The notes beneath the pieces were generated by a model. The model had not been told where the DNA came from and searched no databases. It saw nothing but the letters and a program-made list of their open reading frames with translations. DNA of 64,000 nucleotides from an uncultured Bacteroidales bacterium (lineage in GTDB: Bacteria > Bacteroidota > Bacteroidia > Bacteroidales > UBA932), in contig CAJOHX010000004.1 in NCBI GenBank assembly GCA_905234475.1, forward strand, positions 1 through 64,000, in the 5' to 3' direction. The first letter of the stretch is position 1; every line of letters starts with the position of its first letter. Positions 39,746-48,805 of this stretch are shown here, in pieces. Position numbers and translations under genes: made by a program.

Positions 39746-41362
39746 ATGATGAAACGTTCTTCCTTCTCCCGCCTCGCCGCCCTGCTCGGCGGCGCCTGCC
39801 TGATTTGCGCCTCCGCCGGCGCCGCCAACCCTTACCTGCCCATGTGGGAGTACATCCCCGACGGCGAACCCTACATCTTCGAGGATCCCGACAACCCGGG
39901 CCAGTACCGCGTCTATATCTATGGCTCCCACGACATCGAGCTGACCACCTACTGCGGCCGCAACCAGGTGGTGTGGTCGGCCCCGGTGGACGACCTGCTG
40001 CATTGGCGCTACGACGGGGTGATCTTCGAGTCGGTGCTGGACGCCGACGGCAAGCCGCTCAATCCGGACGGCAAGGGCGACATCCTCTACGCCCCCGACG
40101 TGGTGGAGAAGGTCGGCCCTGACGGGAAGAAGACCTATTATCTGTATCCCAACACCCAGGCGGGAGGCCGCAACTCGATGATCGCCCGCTCCGACCGGCC
40201 GGACGGCCCCTTCACCGTGTGCAACTGGAGCAAAAAGAATCCACGGGCAACCGAAGGCGTGCTGGGCTTCGACCCGGGCGTGTTCATCGACGACGACGGC
40301 CGCGTGTACGGCTACTGGGGCTTCCAGCAGAGCTGGGGCGCCGAACTGGACCCGGAGACGATGTGCACCGTCAAGAAGGGCACGCAGGTCGTCAAGGACA
40401 TGGTCTCCAACCTCAACCAGGAGGGCGTCTTCCGCTTCTTCGAGGCCTCCTCGCTGCGCAAGATCAAGGATAAGTACGTGTTCGTCTACAGCCGCTGGAC
40501 GGCGGACGGCGAGTTCGGCCTGCCGGAGGCCAACAACACCCTCGCCTACGCCTGGAGCAACTCCCCGCTGGGGCCCTGGACCTACGGGGGCACCATCATC
40601 GACGCCCGCGGACGCGATGTCGACGAGCACGGCAACGCCATCTTCACCGCCTCGCCCGGCGGCAACACCCACGGCAGCCTTTGCGAAATCAATGGCCAGT
40701 GGTACATCTTCTACCACCGCCAGGCCGGTCTCGGCGGCTTCGACCGCCAGCCCCTGGTCGCGCCCGTGGAGGTGAAGGTCACCGAGGGCCCGGACGGCAA
40801 GGTCGAGATCTCCGAGGCGGAGTATACCTCCGAGGGCTTCGAGCTCGGCGGCCTGGACCCGCTCGTGCGCCATTCCGCCGGCATCGCCTGCTACTACACC
40901 GGCCCCGCGCCCGCCGAGAAGGACGACCTCGGCAACCGCTTTTCCGGCTCCTACATCCAGCCTTTCCGTCCCGTCTGGGACGGGAAATCCGACCCTTACG
41001 AGCTCAGCATCAACCATAACCCCGTGGTGAACAACACCGCCGGCTCCGTGGTGGGCTACAAGTATTTCAACTTTGACGGCCTGCGCGCCGCCCGGGCCGG
41101 CAAGCTGCTGCTCCGCCTCATCCCGCAGGGGGTCAAGGGGCGCATCGTCATCATGGCCGACCACCCGCGCCACGGCACGCGCCTCGGCGTGATCAAGCTG
41201 GGCGGCAAGGCATCGGAGGCGCCCGTCGAGCTCTGCGCCCGGGTGCCGAAGGCCAAAAAGCTGCAGGGAAAACACGCCCTCTACTTCGTCTTCGAATCCT
41301 CCACGCCCGACCGGTCAATGTGCGAACTCGAGGATTTCGTCTTCGCCCGCAGGAGACGCTGA
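39746..41362 (+). CDS. Glycoside hydrolase family 43 protein
   Basis: This exported enzyme of about 538 aa is probably an arabinofuranosidase or xylosidase acting on plant polysaccharides. The start MMKRSSFS begins a signal peptide cleaved near GAANP. The five-bladed propeller begins with EYIPDGEPYIFEDPDNPG and YIYGSHD, then LYAPDVVE, FDPGVFIDDDGRVYGYWG and FFEASSLRKI. Residues from about 440 form a beta-sandwich like a CBM6 domain (VGYKYFNFDGLRAARAG). TATCTTTG is only 5 nt before the start. It faces the leftward operon across a shared terminator. Confidence 0.88.
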   Translation: MMKRSSFSRLAALLGGACLICASAGAANPYLPMWEYIPDGEPYIFEDPDNPGQYRVYIYGSHDIELTTYCGRNQVVWSAPVDDLLHWRYDGVIFESVLDADGKPLNPDGKGDILYAPDVVEKVGPDGKKTYYLYPNTQAGGRNSMIARSDRPDGPFTVCNWSKKNPRATEGVLGFDPGVFIDDDGRVYGYWGFQQSWGAELDPETMCTVKKGTQVVKDMVSNLNQEGVFRFFEASSLRKIKDKYVFVYSRWTADGEFGLPEANNTLAYAWSNSPLGPWTYGGTIIDARGRDVDEHGNAIFTASPGGNTHGSLCEINGQWYIFYHRQAGLGGFDRQPLVAPVEVKVTEGPDGKVEISEAEYTSEGFELGGLDPLVRHSAGIACYYTGPAPAEKDDLGNRFSGSYIQPFRPVWDGKSDPYELSINHNPVVNNTAGSVVGYKYFNFDGLRAARAGKLLLRLIPQGVKGRIVIMADHPRHGTRLGVIKLGGKASEAPVELCARVPKAKKLQGKHALYFVFESSTPDRSMCELEDFVFARRRR

Positions 41363-41380
41363 AACAGGCCGGAGACACTG

Positions 41381-41415
41381 AAACAGGCCGGCCCCGCAAG
41401 GGGGTCGGCCTGTTT
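41381..41415. terminator. Bidirectional terminator between the GH43 and GH127 genes
   Basis: AAACAGGCCGGCCCC and GGGGTCGGCCTGTTT form a 15-bp stem with one G-T pair around GCAAG, bounded by A and T runs, so it can act in both directions. A partial duplicate GAAACAGGCCGG lies 20 nt before it. Confidence 0.85.
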
Positions 41416-41433
41416 CGTCAGACAAAAGACCAA

Positions 41434-43794
41434 TCAGATCTCGGGGAAGACGGTGAGCCTGATTGTGGATGCGCCGTAGGGCACGAGCTCGATGAAGGTG
41501 TCGCTGCCCGGTTCGGGAACGACGGTCTCGGGGAGATGGGGCGTGAGGTACGCATCTTCCATTTCCCAGCTGCAGTACCACTTGCCGTCTTTCTGGAACA
41601 GCTCGTTGTAGGCATCGCGGACCCGGCCGTAGTTGCCTTCCGGATTGACGTAGTACTTGTGGTTGCCGGCGCGGCTGAGCTGGACGAGCTTGCCATTGAA
41701 ACGGACATAGCCGCCGTCTTTCGCCGGTTTGCCGTTCTTGTCCAGCAGCTGCTCGTTGGTCACCTGGGTGAAGTGCTCGCCTTCATACGGCACGCTCGGG
41801 ATGACGTCGAAATCCCAGTCCTTGACACCCGTCACGGGGATGCGGATCTTCAGCGGGACGTTCTCGAGATCGAACGGGAAGCCCTTGGCGTGGGTCTTGA
41901 TGAGCTTGACCTTGTCCAAGTCGTCGTCGCGGATCGCGTAGTTCCATTTGCCGGCAGGCGTGATGTTCCAGTCCACGAAATCGGGATTCTTGGAAGCCTT
42001 GCCCGCGAGGTAGTCGTAGACCGTCGTGTCGACCTCCCAGTTGGCCGGGATGGCGTAGGTATAGGTCAGCGGACCGCGCACCACGCTCTCGCCCTGGACC
42101 GCGTTCTTGACGAACTCGATCTCCATGGGGAAGTTGACGCGGAAGGACTCGCCGCTCTTCCAGGTCTTGCTGACGGTCTGGAAGCCCTGCTTGTCGGAGG
42201 CCTTGCACCATCCGGGGATGCGGTAGGTGAAGTCCATCTGATGCGGCTTCTTCGAGACCTTGCCGTCCTGGTAGAAGGTGAACTTGAACTGGATGTTCTC
42301 CTCGAACGGGTAGTTGGTGATCTCCTCAATCTTCACGGTGACGCCGTCACCGAGGTCATATACCACGGACGAAGGGCCGTAGAGGGCCGCCACCGGCTGA
42401 CCGTTCTTGTCTTTCAGCCACATCCTGGACGCAAAGTTCGGGAAGTACCTGTGGAGGTTGCCGATGCAGCACTCCACCTCGTGGGCGGAGCGGTAGGCCA
42501 TCCAGGTCTTCGCCTTCTTGTAGTCGTTGTGGTTGGAGTTGCCCGTGCAGATGAACTGGTTGGGGCAGGAGAAATACTGCATGGCCTTGAAGTCCTTGGT
42601 CACTGCGCCGAAACCGGCGTTGTAGATGGCCCGCTCCAGCCTGTCGGCGAAGGTTGCATCGCCGGTGACCATCAGGTAATAGCCCATGGTCCAGGTGTAG
42701 TCGGAGATGTCGCAGGTCTCATGCGAAGCCAGGGATTCGACACCGGCCAGGCCTTCGGAGCTGGAGATGATGCCGTCGATGAGCATGTTCTCGTCCTCCA
42801 TCTTCTGGTCGCCCTTCAGGGCCGCCTCCTTGTAGATCTCCTTGCCCGTGAAGGCGTAGAGAAGCATGGGGAGCTTGAGGGTCTCGCAGAGGGTGACGCC
42901 GTGGCCCGTCATGGGCCGGTCGCTCAGGTACTGCTCCATGTTGCTCGGGACGAGCTCCCAGACCTTTTCCGCCAACTCGAGGAGCTTGGGGTTGCCGGTC
43001 AGGGCGTAGGTCCAGAGGATGCCTTCGATGTTGATGATGTAGCGGCTCTCGCTGAGCTCCTCCGGGGTGTAGGTGAAGTAGTTCTTCTCGAGTGCGACGG
43101 GGATCCGGGGATCGCCGGTGGCCTCGTAGTAGGTCTTCATGGTCCGGAAGAACACGGCGAAAGGCCAGCCCATGGACTCGCCCTCACGGCCGAGGCGGCC
43201 TTCGGGACGGCCGGCCTCGGAAATGATCCGGCGCCGCTCCATCTGGGCCTTCCGGCTCGCCTCACGCTCCTTGGCGCGAGGGTCGTTGGTGATCTGCGAC
43301 GCCAGGCCGAAGCCGAAGAAGCCCGCAAAGCGCTGGTTGTAAGCGGCCTCGTCGAACTTGGTGCCCGGCAGCGGGGGAAGCGGATGGTCCAGGACATAGT
43401 CCACGTTGGCCTTGCCCTTGGCCATGAGCTCCGGGTTGCCGAGGATGTAGCCCAGGCGGGTGAAGCCGTCCACGTAGTAGGCGGACTGCTCGAAACGCCA
43501 CCAGTCGGAGCCCCAGTAGTGGGGGTTCTTGCTCATCTCCAGGTCACCCGCCCAGCAGCAGCTGTCGAAGGGATACGACATCGCTTCCGGATGGCCCGTG
43601 AGGCCGTCCACCTGCCGCTGCAGGATCTCCCGGACCCAGCCCTCGGGGGTGATGTCCTCGATGAGGCCCTCCGCGAAAGCGGCATAGGGGGCTACGGGGA
43701 TCTTCGGTGCCCGGGCAACCGGGGCTTTGCCCTCTTCCCCGCAAGAGACGAGGAAGAGGACAAACCCGAGTAAGAGAAGGGATAATCTTTTCAT
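41434..43794 (-). CDS. GH127-type (DUF1680) beta-L-arabinofuranosidase lipoprotein
   Basis: This lipoprotein of 786 aa (lipobox LVSC) probably removes beta-linked L-arabinofuranose. The GH127 zinc-binding residues are in place: HETCDISDY carries the Glu and first Cys, and VECCIGNLHR carries the adjacent Cys pair, one of which is the nucleophile. The catalytic (alpha/alpha)6 barrel covers about residues 50-480, followed by beta-sandwich domains. It is the last gene of the leftward operon, starting 4 nt after the carboxylesterase gene. Related DUF1680 families (for example GH146) remain possible. Confidence 0.88.
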   Translation of the reverse strand: MKRLSLLLLGFVLFLVSCGEEGKAPVARAPKIPVAPYAAFAEGLIEDITPEGWVREILQRQVDGLTGHPEAMSYPFDSCCWAGDLEMSKNPHYWGSDWWRFEQSAYYVDGFTRLGYILGNPELMAKGKANVDYVLDHPLPPLPGTKFDEAAYNQRFAGFFGFGLASQITNDPRAKEREASRKAQMERRRIISEAGRPEGRLGREGESMGWPFAVFFRTMKTYYEATGDPRIPVALEKNYFTYTPEELSESRYIINIEGILWTYALTGNPKLLELAEKVWELVPSNMEQYLSDRPMTGHGVTLCETLKLPMLLYAFTGKEIYKEAALKGDQKMEDENMLIDGIISSSEGLAGVESLASHETCDISDYTWTMGYYLMVTGDATFADRLERAIYNAGFGAVTKDFKAMQYFSCPNQFICTGNSNHNDYKKAKTWMAYRSAHEVECCIGNLHRYFPNFASRMWLKDKNGQPVAALYGPSSVVYDLGDGVTVKIEEITNYPFEENIQFKFTFYQDGKVSKKPHQMDFTYRIPGWCKASDKQGFQTVSKTWKSGESFRVNFPMEIEFVKNAVQGESVVRGPLTYTYAIPANWEVDTTVYDYLAGKASKNPDFVDWNITPAGKWNYAIRDDDLDKVKLIKTHAKGFPFDLENVPLKIRIPVTGVKDWDFDVIPSVPYEGEHFTQVTNEQLLDKNGKPAKDGGYVRFNGKLVQLSRAGNHKYYVNPEGNYGRVRDAYNELFQKDGKWYCSWEMEDAYLTPHLPETVVPEPGSDTFIELVPYGASTIRLTVFPEI

Positions 43795-43798
43795 GAGA

Positions 43799-45466
43799 CT
43801 ATCTGCTGTTCATGATGGCAAGCGCCTCCCGGTCGGGAGCGTACAGGACGTAGCTCTGGTCCTCTAGAATCATGGTCGCGCCCTCTTCGGTGGTGTATTT
43901 GGGCCACTCGGGCAGGCCGGTCTTCAGGCCCTTGTTGGGGTCGCCGTTGGCCATGAAATTGTACAGGGCCTTGGACATCTTCTTGGAGAGGTTGCGCGGG
44001 TACTGTCCGCCGCCGGTGTGGGACACCTGCAGGTCGGTGTTCATGAACCAGAACGCGATGTCCATCGTATGGAAAGCATGCAGACGGCCGTCCAGGATGG
44101 GCGGCTGCCAGTCAAACCAGGCCACGTAGACCGGGGCGCCCTGCTTGACCTTGAGGTCGGCCGTGTGGAGGGCGTTGGCGCGGGAGCTGGCCACGAGGTC
44201 GTTGATCTCGATCGGGAGCTTCTTCGGGAAAGCCTTGGCAAAAGCGTCATAGACGGCCTCCGCCTTGTCCGGGCTAATGGCGGGCGCAAAGAAGCTGCGG
44301 CCGCCCTGGGACATCATCTGGATGACTTCCTCCCTGGAGGACGCGTGCTTCTTGGCGTCGTCGCGGGCGGAAGGCCATTCGGCCGTCGTGGTGCAGATCA
44401 GCAGGGGGACGTTGGCGCAGTGGTCGCCCTGGAAGAATTCGCCCACGGGAATGTGGTCGCCGTCAGCGATCGGGCCGAAGCCGAAGCGGCCGAGGCCGGG
44501 GTTGCTCATGGCATACTCCCGCTGGACCTTGTTGGCGAGCTCCATATACTCCTCGAACGGCATCTCCTGGAGCTTGTTCATCTGGTTCGGCTTCAGGCCG
44601 GCAGCCTTGAGGATGGCGGGGCCGAGGCCCTTGGCGGCATCCTTGTCGATGGCGGAAGTGGCGTTGCCGCTGAGGGCAACGGCCTTGTGGATCAGACCCT
44701 TGGTCTCAGGCATGGTCACCAGGTTGCAGACCTTGGCACCGCCACCGCTCTGGCCGATGATCGTCACATTGTTGGGGTCGCCGCCGAAATTGGCGATGTT
44801 GTTGTGGACCCACTTCAGGGCCTCCACGAGGTCGAGGATACCCACGTTGCCGGAATCCTTGAACTTGGGATCCACCTCGGAGAAATCGGTGAAGCCGATG
44901 GAATTCAGACGGTGGTTCGGCGACACGAACACGGCGTTGGTATAATGGCTGAAGTTCTCGCCATGATACTCGTGGTGCTCGATGCTGTTGCCGCTGGAGA
45001 AGCCGCCGCCGTGGATCCAGACGATCACCGGGCGCTTGCCGTTGTCGAGCGCCGGTGTCCAGACGTTGAGGTTGAGGCAGTCCTCGCTCATGTCGAAGTA
45101 GTTCCAGCAATCCAGGAAGGTGGCGATGTTGTTGGGATACTTCATGACGGACTGCGGGGCGCAGGCGCCGTAGAACACAGCGTCCTTGACGCCCTCCCAG
45201 GGCTGCGGCGGTTTCGCCGGCATGAAGCGGTTCTCACCGGCCGTGCTGGCGCCGTAGGGGATGCCGAGGAACGTGTAGGTATCGCGCATGATGTAACCCC
45301 TTACCTTGCCGTACTGGGTGTTCGCGATGGCGATGTTGTCGCCGATAAACAGCTGCTGGTCTGTGCGGCTGAAGAAGTTCTCTTCCTTGTCGTTGGTGCC
45401 GTTGTTGCAGGACACGGCAGCCACCACGGCGGAAAGGGTCAGGAGGGACAGTAAAACCTTTTTCAT
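43799..45466 (-). CDS. Type B carboxylesterase lipoprotein
   Basis: This lipoprotein of 555 aa (lipobox AAVSC) hydrolyses carboxylic esters. It has the family's NVWTPALDNGKRPVIVWIHGGGF oxyanion region (quoted in two parts: IVWIHGGGF), SEDCLNLNVW, the nucleophile GQSGGGAKV, and Glu/His candidates further on. Carboxylesterases in plant-glycan loci remove acyl or feruloyl groups; that role here is inferred from context. It starts 30 nt after the preceding hydrolase gene. Confidence 0.88.
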   Translation of the reverse strand: MKKVLLSLLTLSAVVAAVSCNNGTNDKEENFFSRTDQQLFIGDNIAIANTQYGKVRGYIMRDTYTFLGIPYGASTAGENRFMPAKPPQPWEGVKDAVFYGACAPQSVMKYPNNIATFLDCWNYFDMSEDCLNLNVWTPALDNGKRPVIVWIHGGGFSSGNSIEHHEYHGENFSHYTNAVFVSPNHRLNSIGFTDFSEVDPKFKDSGNVGILDLVEALKWVHNNIANFGGDPNNVTIIGQSGGGAKVCNLVTMPETKGLIHKAVALSGNATSAIDKDAAKGLGPAILKAAGLKPNQMNKLQEMPFEEYMELANKVQREYAMSNPGLGRFGFGPIADGDHIPVGEFFQGDHCANVPLLICTTTAEWPSARDDAKKHASSREEVIQMMSQGGRSFFAPAISPDKAEAVYDAFAKAFPKKLPIEINDLVASSRANALHTADLKVKQGAPVYVAWFDWQPPILDGRLHAFHTMDIAFWFMNTDLQVSHTGGGQYPRNLSKKMSKALYNFMANGDPNKGLKTGLPEWPKYTTEEGATMILEDQSYVLYAPDREALAIMNSR

Positions 45467-45496
45467 GTGTGTATTAATTAAGTGATTATCGTATGC

Positions 45497-46621
45497 TTAG
45501 CGACGGGCACCCTGGGGAGGACCCTGGAAATTGCCCTGCGGAGCGCCCTGGGGGGCACCCTGCGGACGTCCGCCGGGAGCGCCGCCGGGACCGCCCTGGC
45601 CACCCTGACCGCGCATGCGGTTCACGGCCTCATACTGACCCGGACGCACGGTATCGAGCCAGTTGGCATCGGTACGCGGCTTCGGGGACTTCTCGACCAT
45701 GTGGACCTTGATGTTCTGGCCGCCGAGGACAATGCGGTCCATGAAGGAATCGATTTCGTTCCAGAACCACTTCAGCGGGAGGAGCGCCATGGCGTGGTCG
45801 CCGCCGAAATACTCGCAGAGCATGTACGGGACGTCCATGGTGTAGAGCTGCTGGCTGACATAGTTGGGACCGAACCCGTGGCGGTTCGGATTGTTCTCGA
45901 TGTCAAAGGTAACGGTCGGGTCGGAGGAGCCGTGGAAGAAGCACATCGGGCACGGCTTTTTGTCCCACTTGAGCATGGTGTCGTTCTCGCCGGTCAGGTA
46001 GACCGCACCCGCCATGGGGATGACGCCGGCATAGTTGAAATCTTTGGGGAGGTTGTCCTTCGCCAGCTTGTGGCCAGAGCAGATGTAGTACTCGGCGTTC
46101 ATGCTGTTGATGGCGCCGGCGCTGCTGCCGCTGATGACGATCTTCTCGGGGTCGATGTTGTACTCGTCGGCGTGCTTGATCAGCCAGGTGGTAGCCGCAT
46201 AGATGTCCTCAACGCCGATGTCGATGGAGAACTGGAAAGCATTGTACCCTTCAGGAGGGGTGATAAGCGGCTTGCCGTCGCGGCCGCGGGCGGAGCCGAG
46301 GCGGTAGTCGATGGCGACGCAGACCCAGCCTTTCTCGCAGAGGTGGTCATACAGCGGGTTGCAGAGGGCGTCCACCCTGGAGCCCATGGCCCAGGCACCG
46401 CCGAAGGAATAGATGAACACCGGGCGCTTGCCCTCGGTCTTCTGTCCCTTCATCTGATAGATGTCCATCAGGATGGGTTTGCCGTCGCGGACGACGAACT
46501 CCACGGTATTCATGTCAGCTTTGGACACAATCTGCTGTGCCTGCTGCTGCGGGAACTGCGCGTTGGCGTTGATGGTGCAGGCCATCAGGAACGCGGCAAC
46601 GAGAATGAGTAATCTCTTCAT
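45497..46621 (-). CDS. Exported alpha/beta hydrolase with a G/P/Q-rich tail
   Basis: This is an esterase-like alpha/beta hydrolase of 374 aa with a signal peptide cleaved near NANAQ. The nucleophile motif is GSSAGAINSM near residue 150, the oxyanion stretch is FIYSFGGAWAMGS, and the acid and His are in HGSSDPTV and GGDHAMALL. The last 40 residues are a low-complexity tail built from G, P, Q and R (GGAPGGRPQGAPQGAPQGN), rare for an esterase. It lies in the leftward operon between two other hydrolases. Confidence 0.82.
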   Translation of the reverse strand: MKRLLILVAAFLMACTINANAQFPQQQAQQIVSKADMNTVEFVVRDGKPILMDIYQMKGQKTEGKRPVFIYSFGGAWAMGSRVDALCNPLYDHLCEKGWVCVAIDYRLGSARGRDGKPLITPPEGYNAFQFSIDIGVEDIYAATTWLIKHADEYNIDPEKIVISGSSAGAINSMNAEYYICSGHKLAKDNLPKDFNYAGVIPMAGAVYLTGENDTMLKWDKKPCPMCFFHGSSDPTVTFDIENNPNRHGFGPNYVSQQLYTMDVPYMLCEYFGGDHAMALLPLKWFWNEIDSFMDRIVLGGQNIKVHMVEKSPKPRTDANWLDTVRPGQYEAVNRMRGQGGQGGPGGAPGGRPQGAPQGAPQGNFQGPPQGARR

Positions 46622-46673
46622 GGTCGTTCAGTGTTTTTAAAGGTGTTGGTATAATTGGATTGGTTATGTCTGT

Positions 46674-47795
46674 CTAACGTCCCTGGGGGCGCGGGCCGCC
46701 GGGCATCCCGCCGGGCATCCCGCCGAACATGCCGCCCCGCTGCGCTGCGGCCTTCTTGGCCGCTTCCATCTCCTCGAGGCCGCCGAGCCAGCGGGACAGG
46801 GAATTCAGAAACTCGGCGCGGCAGTAGTCGATGTTGTCGTTCATGCCGTATTCCTTGAGCGTGAAGCCCCAGCCGTGGACGCCCTTGGGATACATGTGCA
46901 TCTCCGCCGTGACCTTGTTCTTGAGGCAGGCCTCATAGAAGCGCAGGCTGTTCTGGGGCGGGACGACCATGTCGTCGTAGCAGAGGGCGATAAACACCGG
47001 GGGCGTGTCGGGCGTGACCTGCTTCTCGCAGGAGAACTTCTCCACGAGGGCGTCCCTTTGGGCCTGGCGGGCCAGGTATTCGTCCATGGAGTACTTGGCG
47101 CGGTCGTTCCATGCGGTGTCGCTGCCGATCAGGGCGTTGCGCGTGCCGCCGTGGGTGATGGCGGCGTCCATGGAGATCACGGGATACACCAGGATGCCGA
47201 AATCGGGACGCGTCTCGGGGTCGTCGTACAGGACCACGCCACTGGCCGCCAGGTGGCCGCCGGCAGAGAAGCCCATGATGCCGACCTTCTTGATGCCGAG
47301 CTCGTCGGCATGGCTGCGCGCATAGCGGAAAGCATGGTGCACGTCCTCGAGGGGGGCATCCCACGTGCCGTTCGGCATGCGGTATTTGAGCACGCCCACG
47401 GTCACGCCCTGCTTCACGAGCCAGTCAGCGGGATAGATGCCTTCGTTGTAGGTGGCGATCAGCGCATAGGCGCCGCCGGGGCAGACGATGACCATCTGGC
47501 CGTTGGGCGTCTTGGGCTGGTAGATGTCCATGCGGGCATACTCGGAAATGTTGGTGATCGAGCCGGCCTGGTCGATGGACTCGGGACCGGGCGCGGTGGT
47601 CGGATGCTGGATGGGAGCAGCCAGGGTCTCGACCTTTTTGGCGATGACGGGATCGTCAGCCACCGCCTTGGCAGCGGCCTTCGCGTCCTTGGCATAGAAG
47701 AAGACCGTCCGGTCCGGGCGCAGGGAAATGTTGGGCTGGGCCAACAGGGAGAATGACAGGGCCGCAAAAGCGGCGGTCAGCAGGAATCGTTTCAT
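46674..47795 (-). CDS. Exported alpha/beta hydrolase, acetyl-xylan-esterase-like, with G/P/M-rich tail
   Basis: This esterase of 373 aa has a signal peptide cleaved near LLAQ. The oxyanion loop is IVCPGGAYALIA, the nucleophile is GFSAGGHLAAS, Asp is in CYDDMVVPP and His in GVHGWGF. These match the first domain of the two-domain esterase near rodA and are typical of acetylesterases in glycan loci. The C-terminus is low-complexity (MFGGMPGGMPGGPRPQGR), recalling the tail of the next gene in the operon. It begins 9 nt before the CE1-type gene ends. Confidence 0.84.
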   Translation of the reverse strand: MKRFLLTAAFAALSFSLLAQPNISLRPDRTVFFYAKDAKAAAKAVADDPVIAKKVETLAAPIQHPTTAPGPESIDQAGSITNISEYARMDIYQPKTPNGQMVIVCPGGAYALIATYNEGIYPADWLVKQGVTVGVLKYRMPNGTWDAPLEDVHHAFRYARSHADELGIKKVGIMGFSAGGHLAASGVVLYDDPETRPDFGILVYPVISMDAAITHGGTRNALIGSDTAWNDRAKYSMDEYLARQAQRDALVEKFSCEKQVTPDTPPVFIALCYDDMVVPPQNSLRFYEACLKNKVTAEMHMYPKGVHGWGFTLKEYGMNDNIDYCRAEFLNSLSRWLGGLEEMEAAKKAAAQRGGMFGGMPGGMPGGPRPQGR

Positions 47796-47804
47796 GGGAC
47801 GGGA

Positions 47805-48776
47805 TTATTTGCCGAGGAGGAAGAGGACGGGGACGTCAAGGCGGGAAGCCCAGGAGCCTTCCACGTGGGAAAGGCCCGGGTAGACCTTGCTGACATAGTG
47901 AGCGTCGTCCCAGCCGGCGTCCTTGAACATCTTGTCCAAGCGGTCCTGGTACTTGGGATACTGGGCGTCGAGGGTCTGGTCGCCGCGGTCCATGTAGAGC
48001 TTGCAGCTGTTGGGCTTAAGGTTTGCCTTCAGGTAGTCGACATAGCACTGGTTGGCCGCGTCGATGGACTCCTGCTCGGCACCGTAGTTGGTGATGTAGA
48101 GCACGGAGTGGGTGGACAGGCAGCCGGCGCCGCCGAACACCTCGGGATACTTGGTCACGGCATAGGAGGAGATCAGGCCGCCCATGCTGGAGCCCATGTG
48201 GAAGGTGTGGTCGCGGTCCTTGCGGGTCGAATAGGTCGCGTCGATAAAGGGCTTCAGCTCCTCGACGAGGAACTTCAGGTAGTTGTTGGCCAGGAGGTCG
48301 TCCTCGCCCATGCGCTTGCTCTTCGAATATTCCTTCAGCTCAGGGGAATAGAGGTCATAGACGTCCTGCGGGAAGTATTCCTGGCTGCGGGTGCGCATGG
48401 CGCAGGCCACGCCCACCACGATGCAGTTCTGGATCTTGCCCTCGGCCAGGAGGCCGCCGACGACTTCGTCCACCTGCCACTCCTGGTGGTTGAACATCTT
48501 CTCTGCATCCCAGAGATTCTGTCCGTCGGACATGTAGATGACAGCGTATTTCTTGCTTCTGGAATAGTCTTCCGGGAGCCAGACATACACGTTTCTCGGG
48601 GTGATGAGCCCCGAGGGGGATTCGAAGTTGGCGTAGAAGTCGAGTTTGCCCACGGAAACGTTGGGCTTGTTGGGATCGCCGTCACCCACGGTGCCGGCCG
48701 TCTCGTCCGCGCGGCAGGCGGTGAAGAGGGTCATCGCCAGCACAGCGGCAGTTGCCAGGATTTTGGAGAATTTCAT
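47805..48776 (-). CDS. CE1/esterase D-like lipoprotein
   Basis: This esterase of 323 aa is likely to act on feruloyl or acetyl groups. The start MKFSKILAT gives a lipoprotein signal ending LFTAC; the much longer ORF in the track reads through the spacer and into the GH32-like gene in another frame. The fold opens with VYVWLPEDYSRSKKYAVIYM, the nucleophile motif is GSSMGGLISSY, and acidic and His candidates are DRGDQTLD and GLSHVEGSW. It is the second gene of the leftward operon. Confidence 0.85.
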   Translation of the reverse strand: MKFSKILATAAVLAMTLFTACRADETAGTVGDGDPNKPNVSVGKLDFYANFESPSGLITPRNVYVWLPEDYSRSKKYAVIYMSDGQNLWDAEKMFNHQEWQVDEVVGGLLAEGKIQNCIVVGVACAMRTRSQEYFPQDVYDLYSPELKEYSKSKRMGEDDLLANNYLKFLVEELKPFIDATYSTRKDRDHTFHMGSSMGGLISSYAVTKYPEVFGGAGCLSTHSVLYITNYGAEQESIDAANQCYVDYLKANLKPNSCKLYMDRGDQTLDAQYPKYQDRLDKMFKDAGWDDAHYVSKVYPGLSHVEGSWASRLDVPVLFLLGK

Positions 48777-48805
48777 GGTAGATAACGTATTGATTTCAGT
48801 GATTC

